From NCBI RefSeq assembly GCF_001679785.1, contig NZ_CP016286.1:3776001-3840000 (forward strand): a DNA stretch of 64,000 nucleotides, given 5' to 3'. This document shows positions 48,332 through 57,832 of this stretch, piece by piece. The notes beneath the pieces are model-generated. The model did no database searches. It worked only from the letters and a program-made list of their open reading frames with translations, and was not told the origin of the DNA. The position numbers and the translations under genes are program-made. The stretch's first letter is position 1; each line of letters starts with the position of its first letter. The stretch is from Rhizobium leguminosarum. Its GTDB lineage: Bacteria > Pseudomonadota > Alphaproteobacteria > Rhizobiales > Rhizobiaceae.

Positions 48332-48901
48332 ATGACAAAGCTTGAAAACCCCGTTCTGATGGCGACGATCGGTGGCGCGCAAGGCCTTCGGGGCGAGGTG
48401 CGCGCCAAGGCCTATACGGCCGATCCCGGCGCGCTTGGCGACTATGGCCATCTGCACAGCATGGACGGCCGCAGCTTCGAAGTCCTCGAAATCCGCGAGA
48501 TGAAGAATGTCGTCGTCGTCCGTTTCCGCGGCGTCAACGACCGCAATGCCGCCGAGGCCCTGAACGGGCTTGAGCTCTATATCGAGCGGGACAACCTGCC
48601 GGACGAGGAGCTGGACGAAGACGAGTTCTACTATGCCGATCTCGAAGGGCTCGAAGCGCGCGACGACAAGGGTGTCAGCTATGGCACCGTCACCGGCGTC
48701 TTCGATTTCGGCGCTGGCGACCTCTTGGAACTTAAAGGTCCGGGCAAACGTCCGGTGCTGATCCCCTTCTCGGAAGCCTCGGTGCTGGAGATCGACCTCG
48801 AGGCCGGCACGCTGCTGATCGATCCGCTGGCGGCGGGGCTGGTCGACGATCCCGAAGAGCTTTCGAAATTCACTCCCGACAAGCCGAAAAAGAAGAAGTA
48901 A
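48332..48901 (+). CDS. rimM: Ribosome maturation factor RimM
   Basis: A 189-residue 16S processing and 30S head-assembly factor that binds S19. N-terminal barrel ([22 protein letters not shown]), PRC-barrel C-terminal domain ([19 protein letters not shown] ... [18 protein letters not shown]) and a Lys tail. ATG 48332 has AAGGA 5 bases upstream. Its TAA shares one base with the trmD ATG (TAATG). Confidence 0.95.
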   Translation: MTKLENPVLMATIGGAQGLRGEVRAKAYTADPGALGDYGHLHSMDGRSFEVLEIREMKNVVVVRFRGVNDRNAAEALNGLELYIERDNLPDEELDEDEFYYADLEGLEARDDKGVSYGTVTGVFDFGAGDLLELKGPGKRPVLIPFSEASVLEIDLEAGTLLIDPLAAGLVDDPEELSKFTPDKPKKKK

Positions 48902-49632
48902 TGGCTTTCCGGGCGAGCGTGCTGACACTTTATCCGGAAATGTTTCCGGGGCATCTGGGCTTCTCGCTGGCCGGCAAGGCGATGGAGCGGGGGCAATGGT
49001 CGCTGGACACGGTTCAGATCCGCGACTTCGCCACCGACAGACACCGCACCGTCGACGACACCCCGGCCGGCGGCGGCGCCGGGATGGTGCTGAAGGCCGA
49101 CGTTCTTGCACGTGCGATCGACAGCGCCTCAGAAAACGATACCCGCCCGCGGCTGCTGATGAGCCCGCGCGGCCGGCCGCTGACGCAGGAGCGTGTGCGC
49201 GAGCTAGCGGCGGGTGACGGCGTCATCATCGTCTGCGGCCGCTTCGAGGGCGTCGACCAGCGGGTGATCGAGGCGCGCGGACTGGAAGAGGTCTCGATCG
49301 GCGACTACGTCCTATCGGGCGGCGAGCCGGCGGCGCTGATCGTGCTCGATGCGATTATCCGCATCCTGCCCGGTGTCATGGGCAACGATCTTTCCGGCCT
49401 GCACGAAAGTTTCGAAGGCGGACTGCTGGAACACCCGCATTATACCCGGCCGCAGGAATGGGAAGGCCGCGAAATCCCCGCGATCCTCACCTCGGGCAAC
49501 CACGGCGCCATCGAAAAATGGCGGCATCAGGAAGCGGTGCGGCTGACGCGGGAGCGGCGGCCGGATCTGCTCGAAAAGGCTGGTGCATCGCCCGGAAAAT
49601 CGGGATCGAATTTCGGAAAGCACGATGCATAG
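48901..49632 (+). CDS. trmD: tRNA (guanine37-N1)-methyltransferase TrmD, tail derived from a repeat
   Basis: A 243-residue SPOUT methyltransferase that makes m1G37 and prevents frameshifting. Knot region: [30 protein letters not shown]. The conserved protein ends near [10 protein letters not shown]; the last ~16 residues ([16 protein letters not shown]) and the stop are encoded by the intergenic repeat at 49583-49686. This extension is probably tolerated and unlikely to be functional. Confidence 0.95.
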   Translation: MAFRASVLTLYPEMFPGHLGFSLAGKAMERGQWSLDTVQIRDFATDRHRTVDDTPAGGGAGMVLKADVLARAIDSASENDTRPRLLMSPRGRPLTQERVRELAAGDGVIIVCGRFEGVDQRVIEARGLEEVSIGDYVLSGGEPAALIVLDAIIRILPGVMGNDLSGLHESFEGGLLEHPHYTRPQEWEGREIPAILTSGNHGAIEKWRHQEAVRLTRERRPDLLEKAGASPGKSGSNFGKHDA

Positions 49633-49686
49633 ATTCAAAGTGTCACAGCGTCCTTTGCGCGTCTGAAAAGGTGCGCGGCGCTGTAA
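49583..49686. repeat. Rhizobial intergenic repeat, copy B, overlapping trmD 3' end
   Basis: Reverse-complement relative of 32416-32514. It contains the palindrome GTGCATCGCCCGGAAAATCG...TTTCGGAAAGCACGATGCAT, then ACAGCGTCCTTTGCGC and GGTGCGCGGCGCTGT. Its first 50 bp are the trmD coding end and stop. Confidence 0.85.
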
Positions 49687-49918
49687 AGTGAGAAAAACGG
49701 CTGATTTCGCAGCCCTTTTCACAAAAATGCCGTCCAAGGGATGACAAGCCCTGGCCTTTCGTGTATTGGCGCACGCGGAAATGGGGTTTATCCCCGTCTG
49801 CCAGCAAACAAAGAATGGCGAATCCGCTCCCGCCCTTGACGGGCAAAGTCCTGAGGCCAGTTCCGAAGGATCAGTGTTGAGCGCTCTGGCTGTTTCAGAA
49901 GAACCAAAGGTTAAGACG

Positions 49919-50458
49919 ATGAACATCATTCAGCAGCTTGAGGCCGAACAGGCCGCCAAGATCGAAGCCAAGCGCACGCTTCCCGAATTTTCGCCGGGCG
50001 ACACCGTCCGCGTCAACGTGAAGGTCACGGAAGGCACCCGTACCCGCGTTCAGGCCTATGAAGGCGTCTGCATCGCCCGCTCCGGCGGCGGCCTGCAGGA
50101 AAACTTCACGGTCCGCAAGATCTCCTACGGCGAAGGCGTCGAGCGCGTATTCCCGATCTACTCGCCGATGATCGAAAGCGTCGACGTCGTTCGCCGCGGT
50201 AAGGTCCGTCGCGCCAAGCTCTATTACCTGCGCGACCGTCGCGGCAAGTCTGCCCGTATCGTTGAAGACACCGGCGTCCGCGCCCGCAAGCTCAACGACG
50301 CCGAGCGCGCCGCCATTGCCGAGGAAAAGGCACGCATCGAAGCTGAAAAGGTTGCAGCAGCCCAGGCGCTCGCCGCCGAGAAGGCAGCAGCAGAAGCTGC
50401 GGAAGCCAAGGCCGCTGCGGAAAAGGCCGCCGCTGCAGCGGAACCGGCAGCAGAATAA
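49919..50458 (+). CDS. rplS: 50S ribosomal protein L19
   Basis: A 179-residue L19. The conserved core is residues 1-~125 ([64 protein letters not shown]). An Ala/Glu/Lys helical extension of about 50 residues is typical of rhizobial L19. The 230-bp upstream leader contains short hairpins (GGCTG/CAGCC; GGGG-TTTAT-CCCC; GCCC/GGGC) and may be regulatory. Confidence 0.96.
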   Translation: MNIIQQLEAEQAAKIEAKRTLPEFSPGDTVRVNVKVTEGTRTRVQAYEGVCIARSGGGLQENFTVRKISYGEGVERVFPIYSPMIESVDVVRRGKVRRAKLYYLRDRRGKSARIVEDTGVRARKLNDAERAAIAEEKARIEAEKVAAAQALAAEKAAAEAAEAKAAAEKAAAAAEPAAE

Positions 50459-50489
50459 GATCTGCGCCACGCAAAATTCTTTTGCTTGG

Positions 50490-50522
50490 AAAGGCGGCCT
50501 TCGGGTCGCCTTTTCTATTTTT
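50490..50522 (+). terminator. Rho-independent terminator of rplS
   Basis: AAAGGCGGCC-TTCG-GGTCGCCTTTT with a T-rich tail, 33 bp after the stop. Confidence 0.88.
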
Positions 50523-50602
50523 TGCGCGGGCACGCAGTGGCGGCCTTGCCTCGGGCCTATCTTCCGTGACAGTTTTTGCCGTTCAATTTGGGGAACCGTT
50601 CA

Positions 50603-51400
50603 ATGTTGTTTCGTCGTACCGTTCTTGCGAGCTTCGCCGCCCTTGCTCTTCTACCCCTCGCCGCATCGGCGGCCGAGCTGCCCGATCTCGACGGCAAGAG
50701 CGTCGTCGTCGTCACCGAGAATGCCTATCCGCCGCTGCAATTCGTCGATCCGAAATCCGGCAAGGCGATCGGCTGGGAATATGATGCGATGAACGAGATC
50801 GCCAAGCGGCTGAATGTCAAGGTCGAATACCAGAACACCAGCTGGGACGCGATGATCCAGGCGGTGTCCGACGGCCAGTACAACATCGGCATGACCGGCA
50901 TCACCATCAAGGATGACCGCAAGCAGAAGGTGGATTTCTCCGATCCCTATATGCGCTCGCAGCAATTCATGCTGGTGCGCGGCGATGAGAAGCGCTTCAC
51001 CGACGCCAAGTCCTTCGGCGAATTCAAGGACGGCCTGGTCGGCGCGCAGCCCGGCACCACGCCCTTCTACACCGCAGTCTACGAAGTGCTTGATGGCAAC
51101 GAGCAGAACCCGCGCATCAAGCTCTTCGAAACCTTCGGCGCCACCGTCCAGGCGCTCAAGGCCGGCGACGTCGACGTCGTGCTGACCGACGGCACCGCCG
51201 GCAAGGGTTATGTCGATGCCTCGAACGGCGCCCTCAAGCTGATCGGCGAACCGCTCGGCACCGAAGATTTCGGCTTCATCTTCCCGAAGGGGTCCGAGCT
51301 CGTCGCCCCTGTCAACGCCGCCATCGCCGCACTCAAGGCCGACGGCACGCTGGATGGGCTGAACAAGAAGTGGTTCCTCGACTACAAGATGGGCGAATGA
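50603..51400 (+). CDS. Amino-acid ABC transporter substrate-binding protein
   Basis: A 265-residue SBP_bac_3 protein. Signal peptide [23 protein letters not shown]; mature part [33 protein letters not shown] and [24 protein letters not shown], the polar amino-acid (Gln/Arg/His) pattern with the ligand-binding Arg/Asp set. Start ATG 50603 with GGGGAA upstream; 17 bp ahead of the permease. Confidence 0.93.
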   Translation: MLFRRTVLASFAALALLPLAASAAELPDLDGKSVVVVTENAYPPLQFVDPKSGKAIGWEYDAMNEIAKRLNVKVEYQNTSWDAMIQAVSDGQYNIGMTGITIKDDRKQKVDFSDPYMRSQQFMLVRGDEKRFTDAKSFGEFKDGLVGAQPGTTPFYTAVYEVLDGNEQNPRIKLFETFGATVQALKAGDVDVVLTDGTAGKGYVDASNGALKLIGEPLGTEDFGFIFPKGSELVAPVNAAIAALKADGTLDGLNKKWFLDYKMGE

Positions 51401-51416
51401 CGCCGAGCAACTGCTG

Positions 51417-52229
51417 ATGGCCCTGCGACCATCTCCAGACAGACACGTCAAGGACGACTATCCCTGGTGGCTGGTCGCCCTCGTCACGATCGGCATCGTC
51501 CTTGCCGCCGTCATCGTCGCCAACGATATCTATGCCCAGGTCTTCCGCACCGTCGTCAACGGTGTCGGCGTCACTGTCTTCGTCACGCTGGTCGCCTTCG
51601 TGCTCGCCACCGTGCTTGGCCTCGGCATCTGCCTGCTCGGCATGGCCGACAGCCAGGTGTTGCGTCAGATCGCGCGATTCTACATCGAGATCATCCGCGG
51701 CATACCGATCCTCGTGCTGCTGTTCTACGTCGCCTTCGTCGGCGCGCCGGCTCTGGTCGCAGCCTATAATTTCCTGATTTCGCCGCTGGTGACATCCGGC
51801 GTGACCGAGCCCATTCTGGTGCGCGACCTGTCGCTGATGTGGCGGGCGATCATCGCGCTGACGGTCGGTTATTCCTCCTTCATCGCCGAAATCTTCCGGG
51901 CCGGTTTCCAATCGGTCGATCTCGGCCAGATCGAGGCGGCCAAGGCGCTTGGCCTGTCGCGCTACCGGCGCTTTCGCTCCGTCGTCTTCCCGCAGGCGAT
52001 CCGGGTGATCTTCCCGCCCCTCTCCAATGATTTCGTCTCGATGGTGAAGGACAGCTCGCTCGTCTCGGTGCTCGGCGTCGCCGACATCACCCAGATGGGC
52101 AAGGTCTATGCCGCCGGCTCCTTCCGCTTCTTCGAGACCTATTCGATCGTCACCTATATCTATCTGATCCTGACGATCGGCCTGTCGCTGGCGCTGCGGC
52201 GGACGGAGAAATGGATGAAGTCGCGGTGA
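51417..52229 (+). CDS. Amino-acid ABC transporter permease (HisMQ/GlnP type)
   Basis: A 270-residue membrane protein with about five helices. The HisMQ domain is seen in FYIEIIRGIPILVLLFYVAF, and the EAA loop is QIEAAKALGLSRYRRFRSVVFPQA. No ATPase follows: the next genes encode small secreted proteins. It probably shares an ATPase encoded elsewhere, and acts as a homodimer. Confidence 0.93.
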   Translation: MALRPSPDRHVKDDYPWWLVALVTIGIVLAAVIVANDIYAQVFRTVVNGVGVTVFVTLVAFVLATVLGLGICLLGMADSQVLRQIARFYIEIIRGIPILVLLFYVAFVGAPALVAAYNFLISPLVTSGVTEPILVRDLSLMWRAIIALTVGYSSFIAEIFRAGFQSVDLGQIEAAKALGLSRYRRFRSVVFPQAIRVIFPPLSNDFVSMVKDSSLVSVLGVADITQMGKVYAAGSFRFFETYSIVTYIYLILTIGLSLALRRTEKWMKSR

Positions 52230-52300
52230 ATGCATCAACTTTTTGCTTGCATTTCCCCAAGAGCAATTTTTAGGTTGCATAAATCTTGGAGCATTTTTGA

Positions 52301-52663
52301 ATGACAGCGCCCATCTCCCTTTTCTTGGCGGCCTTTGTTCTTATCAGCACGATATCATTTTCGACCAAGGCTGCCGAACTGCCCGTCTTCCAGGGTTACT
52401 GTGAAGAAGTGTCGCAACATCCGATCAAGCCCGCCCAGCGTTTCCTTGCCTATATGCAATGCAATAATTTCGAAAATCGCTTCAAGGAGCAATTGCAGAA
52501 ACATTGGTTCCTGGTCACCGACGATGACATGAAAATCTGTATGAAATACAAGGGAACCAAGAACGAAACGAAATCATATCAGCAGCTTATGGGCTGTCTT
52601 TCGCAGGCTGTCGGCGAAAAATGCTATTCGGGAAAGCTGACCTGTCGCGGAAAAACGCTATGA
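52301..52663 (+). CDS. Small secreted six-cysteine protein (paralogue 1)
   Basis: A 120-residue protein of no family I recognise. N-terminal signal peptide (MTAPISLFLAAFVLISTISF..., cleavage near KAA-ELP). The mature part has six Cys, in the pattern GYC, MQCNN, KICMK, MGCLSQAVGEKC, LTC. The downstream protein has the same pattern and shared blocks AELP, HW..V, L..CL...VG..C. GGAG before ATG. Lower GC than its neighbours, suggesting transfer or relaxed selection. Coupled to the next gene by ATGA. Confidence 0.7.
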   Translation: MTAPISLFLAAFVLISTISFSTKAAELPVFQGYCEEVSQHPIKPAQRFLAYMQCNNFENRFKEQLQKHWFLVTDDDMKICMKYKGTKNETKSYQQLMGCLSQAVGEKCYSGKLTCRGKTL

Positions 52664-53013
52664 GAATATCATTCTTGGAATTTTCGGTCGCGTCGCTTCT
52701 TTTGGTAACCGTTGTTGCAACACCGAATTCTCTGCAAGCGGCAGAGTTGCCTGAATATGACGGCTCGTTCTGTGTCCGGCTAACCTCAAAGATGCTGAAT
52801 GCGGATGAAAAAAACGTCGAGACAAACAAGTGTCTTCAGGATGAAGCCGACGCAAAGAAAAAGCTCGCTGAGCACTGGGCGATCGTCTCGGAAAAATCAC
52901 TTACTTACTGCCGCACTTTAGGCCAGGGATCTTATCGACCACTCCTACGCTGCTTGGCAAGCAATGTCGGCTATCGTTGCTTTCAAGACGAACTAAGCTG
53001 TAATTGGAATTGA
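52660..53013 (+). CDS. Small secreted six-cysteine protein (paralogue 2)
   Basis: A 117-residue protein with signal peptide (MRISFLEFSVASLLLVTVVA..., cleavage near QAA-ELP). Six Cys occur at SFC, NKCLQ, TYCRT, LRCLASNVGYRC and LSCNWN, matching paralogue 1 in order and spacing; shared blocks are AELP, L.EHW..V, and L..CL...VG..C....L.C. Start lies within the stop of paralogue 1 (ATGA), so the two are translated together. Likely a tandem duplication forming disulfide-stabilised periplasmic proteins. Function unknown. Confidence 0.72.
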   Translation: MRISFLEFSVASLLLVTVVATPNSLQAAELPEYDGSFCVRLTSKMLNADEKNVETNKCLQDEADAKKKLAEHWAIVSEKSLTYCRTLGQGSYRPLLRCLASNVGYRCFQDELSCNWN

Positions 53014-53315
53014 GGCCGACAGTTCGCCTGAGAAATATTCGACTCTGTCACCCGCTCTATCCATTGGCCCATGTGACTTTGCAGAACATTGCCCAGGCGG
53101 CGGAAAGTTGGTATATGCAGGCCATGGAATCCAAGTTCAGATGCATTGGTGCGCATATTTTCGTGCTGCAGGACCATTATCGCCTGCCGGCACGGTTTTT
53201 TGCGTGCGTGTCTGGTGCGCTCAACAGCCGACTTCGTTGATCGAATGACGGCCGGCGGAGCCTGATCCGCCATTTCTCGATTTTCCAAAAGCTTTAGAAA
53301 AACGGACTTACCGCC
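53014..53315. other. 302-bp region upstream of leuC
   Basis: No gene supported. A 78-codon reading over most of it has no ribosome site or recognisable features. A small hairpin GGCGG-N8-CCGCC sits at about 53254-53272. It must hold the leuC promoter. Confidence 0.4.
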
Positions 53316-54725
53316 ATGAGCGCACCGCGTACCCTCTACGACAAGATCTGGGACGATCATCTGGTCGACGAACAGGCAGACGGAACCTGTCTTCTCTACA
53401 TCGACCGCCACCTGGTCCACGAAGTGACTTCGCCGCAGGCGTTCGAAGGCCTGCGCATGACCGGCCGCAAGGTTCGCGCGCCGGAAAAGACGCTCGCCGT
53501 CGTCGACCATAACGTTCCGACCTCGCCCGACCGCCATCTCGGCATCAAGAACGAGGAAAGCCGCATCCAGGTGGAAGCGCTGGCGACCAATGCCGCCGAA
53601 TTCGGCGTCGAATATTATTCGGCAAGCGACAAGCGCCAGGGCATCGTCCACATCGTCGGTCCGGAACAGGGCTTCACCCTGCCCGGTATGACCATCGTCT
53701 GCGGCGACAGCCACACCTCGACGCATGGCGCTTTCGGCGCGCTGGCGCACGGCATCGGCACCTCCGAGGTCGAGCATGTGCTGGCGACCCAGACGCTGAT
53801 CCAGAAGAAGGCAAAGAACATGCTGGTGCGGGTCGACGGCGTGCTTCCGCCGCATGTTACCGCCAAGGACATCATCCTTGCCATCATCGGCGAGATCGGC
53901 ACGGCCGGCGGCACCGGCCACGTCATCGAATTTGCCGGCGAAGCGATCCGCGCGCTGTCGATGGAAGGCCGCATGACCATCTGCAACATGACGATCGAAG
54001 GCGGCGCTCGCGCCGGCCTGATCGCCCCTGACGAAAAGACCTTCGAATATATCAAGGGCAAGCCGCGCGCGCCGAAGGGCGAGGCGCTGGAACAGGCGAT
54101 CGCCTACTGGAAGACGCTGCAGACCGACGAGGGCGCTCATTACGACCGCGTCGTCGTGCTCGACGCCGCCAGCCTGCCGCCGATCGTTTCCTGGGGCTCC
54201 TCGCCCGAGGATGTCATCTCGGTCCAGGGCATCGTTCCGAACCCGGACGACATTCCGGACGAAACCAAGCGCACCTCCAAGTGGCGCGCGCTTGACTATA
54301 TGGGCCTGAAGCCGGGCACGAAGATGACCGATATCACGCTCGACCGCGTCTTCATCGGCTCCTGCACCAACGGCCGCATCGAGGATCTGCGCGAAGTCGC
54401 CAAGGTCGTCGAAGGCAAGACGGTTGCCCCAACTGTCGACGCGATGATCGTGCCGGGCTCCGGCCTCGTCAAGGAACAGGCGGAAGCCGAAGGTCTCGAC
54501 AAGATCTTCAAGGCCGCCGGTTTCGACTGGCGCGAGCCGGGCTGCTCCATGTGCCTTGCGATGAACGACGACCGCCTGAAGCCGGGCGAACGCTGCGCTT
54601 CGACCTCGAACCGCAACTTCGAAGGCCGCCAGGGCTTCAAGGGCCGCACGCACCTCGTCTCGCCGGCAATGGCCGCTGCAGCCGCTATCGCCGGTCACTT
54701 CGTCGATATCCGCGAGTGGAACTGA
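53316..54725 (+). CDS. leuC: 3-isopropylmalate dehydratase, large subunit
   Basis: A 469-residue [4Fe-4S] dehydratase of leucine synthesis. Cluster cysteines: GSCTNGR near 349 and CSMCLAMN at 409/412. Conserved [25 protein letters not shown] and [13 protein letters not shown] are present. No leuD is adjacent, as is common in rhizobia. Terminator follows. Confidence 0.97.
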   Translation: MSAPRTLYDKIWDDHLVDEQADGTCLLYIDRHLVHEVTSPQAFEGLRMTGRKVRAPEKTLAVVDHNVPTSPDRHLGIKNEESRIQVEALATNAAEFGVEYYSASDKRQGIVHIVGPEQGFTLPGMTIVCGDSHTSTHGAFGALAHGIGTSEVEHVLATQTLIQKKAKNMLVRVDGVLPPHVTAKDIILAIIGEIGTAGGTGHVIEFAGEAIRALSMEGRMTICNMTIEGGARAGLIAPDEKTFEYIKGKPRAPKGEALEQAIAYWKTLQTDEGAHYDRVVVLDAASLPPIVSWGSSPEDVISVQGIVPNPDDIPDETKRTSKWRALDYMGLKPGTKMTDITLDRVFIGSCTNGRIEDLREVAKVVEGKTVAPTVDAMIVPGSGLVKEQAEAEGLDKIFKAAGFDWREPGCSMCLAMNDDRLKPGERCASTSNRNFEGRQGFKGRTHLVSPAMAAAAAIAGHFVDIREWN

Positions 54726-54748
54726 TCCGTCAAAACAGATGACAATCA

Positions 54749-54791
54749 AAAGCCCACCGATGCCGCTGCGCATCGGTGGGCTTCACATTTT
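54749..54791 (+). terminator. Terminator after leuC (possibly bidirectional)
   Basis: GCCCACCGATG pairs with CATCGGTGGGC with a short loop, then TTCACATTTT; the other strand carries AAAAG to the left (TTTTGATTGT). It could serve both leuC and the convergent reductase gene. Confidence 0.75.
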
Positions 54792-54881
54792 ATGCCGCCC
54801 GCCCTCGGTCGTCTTTTACAACGGACACCGCAGGCGGTCTTTTGCGGGACGACCTTGGCTTGGCGATAATCGAGACGACGA

Positions 54882-55712
54882 TCAGAAGGTTGCCGTCATC
54901 GGATCAGGCCCCATGCGGGCGTTTGCGTTGTCGAGCTTGGCGATCGCGGCCATATCATCGGCGTCGAGCTTGAAGTCGAACACCTGGAAATTCTCCTCGA
55001 TACGCGACGGCGTCACCGATTTCGGGATGACGACGAGGCCGGTGTCGATGTGCCAGCGAATAATGACCTGAGCCGGTGTCTTCTGATGTTTTTTGGCGAT
55101 CGCGCCGATATCGGCGTTCGAGATGAACTTGCCCTGGCCGAGCGGGCTCCAGGATTCGGTGGCGATGTCCAGTTTTTTGTGAACCTCCTGCGCCGCCTTC
55201 TGTTGGAAATCGGGATGCAGCTCGATCTGGTTGATGGCGGGAACGACGCCGGTTTCGCCGATGATGCGCTCGAGATGTTCAGGATTGAAATTCGACACGC
55301 CGATCGAGCGGGCGCGGCCCTCTTCCCGGATGCGGACGAAAGCCTTCCAGGTCTCCGTATAAAGGCCGCGATGCGGCGACGGCCAATGAATGAGATAGAG
55401 GTCGACATATTCGGAGCCGAGCTTCTTCAGGCTGCCGTCAAAGGCGCGCAACGTATTGTCGTAGCCTTGATCGGTATTCCTGAGCTTGGTGGTGACGAAG
55501 ATGTCCTTGCGGTCGAGGCCGGAAGAGCGGATGCCTTCGCCGACGCCCTCTTCGTTGTCGTAGCCGGAAGCCGTATCGATATGACGATAGCCGGCGGCGA
55601 TCGCCGTGCGCACGGTGGGAGCGGCAATATCCTGCGGCGTCTGCCAGACACCGAGGCCGACTTGGGGAATGGAATGTCCGTCATGGAAAGTAATGATGGG
55701 TTGAGCGGTCAC
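54882..55712 (-). CDS. Aldo/keto reductase
   Basis: A 276-residue AKR (2,5-diketo-D-gluconate reductase-like). Catalytic tetrad: D46 and Y51 in HIDTASGYDNEEG, K76 in VTTKL, H109 in LIHWPSPH. Uses NADPH to reduce aldehydes or ketones; the substrate is unknown. Start GTG 55712 has GGAGA about 9 bases upstream. Convergent with leuC. Confidence 0.93.
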   Translation of the reverse strand: MTAQPIITFHDGHSIPQVGLGVWQTPQDIAAPTVRTAIAAGYRHIDTASGYDNEEGVGEGIRSSGLDRKDIFVTTKLRNTDQGYDNTLRAFDGSLKKLGSEYVDLYLIHWPSPHRGLYTETWKAFVRIREEGRARSIGVSNFNPEHLERIIGETGVVPAINQIELHPDFQQKAAQEVHKKLDIATESWSPLGQGKFISNADIGAIAKKHQKTPAQVIIRWHIDTGLVVIPKSVTPSRIEENFQVFDFKLDADDMAAIAKLDNANARMGPDPMTATF

Positions 55713-55844
55713 AATCTATCTCCGGGAGCTTGGAAGAATTGGACGAGGCATGAATTGCGCCCGCGCTTGCGGACGTCCCAGAACGCATTTCAGCCGGAGC
55801 GTTCGGTCACCGGAAGCATATAGGCGGCCGCATCCGGAAGACAA

Positions 55845-56366
55845 TCAGACGACGCGGACAATCGTTCCCTTTCGAAGGTGGGGCAACAGGCGGCGCATGT
55901 CGCGCAGGCTCACCGCCACGCAGCCCGCCGTCGGCTCGTAGCCCGGCCGAATGAGATGGAAGAAGATCGCCGAGCCGCGATTGCGCGCACGCGAGGAGAT
56001 GTTCCAGTCCATCACCAGGCAGATATCGTAGAGCCCGTCGCTGCGCCGCATTTCCTCGTGACTTGCACTGAACGGCGCCCTGACGAGGCGGTTGTAGCTG
56101 GCACTGTCAGACTGATCGCACCAAAGCATGTCGGGGCGGATGCTGCGGATGGGCAGTGGAGTGACGAGCCGGCCGTTCCGCTCGCCGCGCCGGAAGCCTG
56201 ATATCAGCTTCATCGAAGCGATCGGCGTGGCGCCGTCGCCCTCGCGTTTCATCACTGTGCGGCCGGAGCGGCCGATCGCAGCAGGCACGGTGATGGTGCC
56301 GAGCCGGACGATCGCCCGGCTCTTGCGCCCCGGCGCAGGACGCACCACCATCGTCGACGGCGTCAT
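55845..56366 (-). CDS. L,D-transpeptidase (YkuD-like) family protein
   Basis: About 173 residues. The C-terminus HLIRPGYEPTAGCVAVSLRDM gives the His and catalytic Cys of the YkuD/ErfK H...(S/T)xGC motif, with Cys near residue 150, though the usual arginine after Cys-Val is replaced by Ala. KREGDGATPIASMKLISGF is the family signature. No signal peptide is obvious in any start choice; ATG 56366 with GAGG is preferred over 56393 and 56438. Could also be a related non-transpeptidase domain. Confidence 0.75.
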   Translation of the reverse strand: MTPSTMVVRPAPGRKSRAIVRLGTITVPAAIGRSGRTVMKREGDGATPIASMKLISGFRRGERNGRLVTPLPIRSIRPDMLWCDQSDSASYNRLVRAPFSASHEEMRRSDGLYDICLVMDWNISSRARNRGSAIFFHLIRPGYEPTAGCVAVSLRDMRRLLPHLRKGTIVRVV

Positions 56367-56533
56367 ACCCCGCCTCTGCCTTGCTTTTTCCATTTTTCTC
56401 GCATGTCGTGCCTTGTCTGGGGCTTCGATTGAAATCATATCAAAACCGACCCGGCAACAGCCCGCTGCCCGATCCTTGCCAAACCAGGAATTTGGCGTAG
56501 GACTAGGGAACTTAACATGAGGACGCAAACGGC

Positions 56534-57217
56534 ATGACCGCACGCACCATTCTTCTGGTGGATGACGACAATGACCTTCGGCAGACGCTGACGGAGCAAT
56601 TGTCGCTGTATGAGGAATTCACGGTTCTGCAGGAAGCCAATGCCGGCAAGGGTGTCGCGACCGCCCGTTCGATGCCGATCGACCTGCTGATCATGGATGT
56701 CGGCCTGCCCGATATGGACGGCCGCGAGGCGGTGAAGCTGCTGCGCAAGGGTGGTTTCAAGGCGTCGATCATCATGCTGACCGGCCACGATACCGATTCG
56801 GACACAATCCTCGGCCTCGAAGCCGGCGCCAACGACTATGTCACCAAACCTTTCCGCTTCGCCGTGCTGCTCGCCCGCATCCGCGTGCAGCTGCGCCAGC
56901 ATGAGCAGAGCGAGGACGCGACCTTCACTGTCGGCCCCTACCTCTTCAAGCCGAGCCAGAAGCTCCTGACCACCGATAACGGCCAGAAGATCCGGCTTAC
57001 GGAAAAGGAAGCGGCGATCATCCGCTATCTCTACCGCGCCGAACAGAAGGTTGTTACCCGCGACGTGTTGCTTGAAGAGGTCTGGGGCTATAATTCCGGC
57101 GTGACGACGCATACGCTGGAAACCCACGTCTATCGCCTGCGCCAGAAGATCGAGCGAGATCCCTCCAATGCCGAAATCCTCGTCACGGAAAACGGCGGCT
57201 ACAAGATCATACCCTAG
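56534..57217 (+). CDS. OmpR-family response regulator, CenR-like
   Basis: A 227-residue regulator. Receiver with acidic pocket D10-D12, phosphorylation site D55 in MDVGLPDMDG, T83, K105 (YVTKPF); winged-helix output domain LTEKEAAIIRYLYRAEQKVVTRDVLLEEVWGYNSGVTTHTLETHVYRLRQKIE. It closely resembles CenR, the essential cell-envelope regulator of Caulobacter and relatives, by memory only. No histidine kinase is adjacent. ATG 56534 is used. Confidence 0.82.
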   Translation: MTARTILLVDDDNDLRQTLTEQLSLYEEFTVLQEANAGKGVATARSMPIDLLIMDVGLPDMDGREAVKLLRKGGFKASIIMLTGHDTDSDTILGLEAGANDYVTKPFRFAVLLARIRVQLRQHEQSEDATFTVGPYLFKPSQKLLTTDNGQKIRLTEKEAAIIRYLYRAEQKVVTRDVLLEEVWGYNSGVTTHTLETHVYRLRQKIERDPSNAEILVTENGGYKIIP

Positions 57218-57329
57218 TATTTCCGTTTTTCTCCGAATGACGGAAATGCCTATCTCTTTGTTTTCACGTAATTCCGGACGCAGAACCGGACGCACTTCTG
57301 CTGGAATTTCTCTAAGGCGAAAAGCCCGC

Positions 57330-57785
57330 ATGGCGCTGACCGACGACATCCACATGCTCGCGCAGCTTCCTCTGTTCAAGGACATGAACGAGGATCAGCT
57401 GCGGTTGATCGCCTTCGGCGCCGACCGGCGCATGATCGCTGCCGGCCAGATGCTGTTTCGCCAGGGCTCGCCCGCCGAGAGCGCCTATGTCATCCTCAGC
57501 GGCAGCCTGGAGCTGAGCGCGACGAGCAACGACGGTATGCAGAGGACAGAGGGGATCGCCGGCCCCGGCACCCTGGTTTCCGAGCTGGCGCTGGTGACGC
57601 TGGTGGAGCGCAAGTTCACCGCGGTAGCGCGCGAGGACACCAGCATCATCCGCATCACCCGCGCCCTCTTCCACCGGCTGATCGAGGAATATCCTGACGC
57701 AGCCCGGCTGATCGAGAACCGCATCCGCGACAATCTTGCCGAACTCGCGGCAAAGGCCGCAAGCCAGTTCTACCGCTTCAGCTGA
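57330..57785 (+). CDS. Cyclic-nucleotide-binding domain protein
   Basis: A 151-residue single cNMP-binding domain (CRP-like N-domain) without a DNA-binding part: LAQLPLFKDMNEDQLRLIAFGADRRMIAAGQMLFRQGSPAESAYVILSGSLEL and the phosphate-binding GPGTLVSELALV. The usual Arg of the cAMP cassette (RxA) is not evident in ALVTLVERKFTAVA, so ligand binding is uncertain. ATG 57330; the gene lies 112 bp downstream of the response regulator. Confidence 0.82.
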   Translation: MALTDDIHMLAQLPLFKDMNEDQLRLIAFGADRRMIAAGQMLFRQGSPAESAYVILSGSLELSATSNDGMQRTEGIAGPGTLVSELALVTLVERKFTAVAREDTSIIRITRALFHRLIEEYPDAARLIENRIRDNLAELAAKAASQFYRFS

Positions 57786-57832
57786 TCCCAGTTCGCGATA
57801 AGGATCCCTGCGCTTCGACGAAGCTGCACCGC

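Noticed and set aside
53004..53240. 78-codon open frame before leuC
   Set aside because: No ribosome site, no signal or domain, and it overlaps the end of the six-cysteine paralogue 2.
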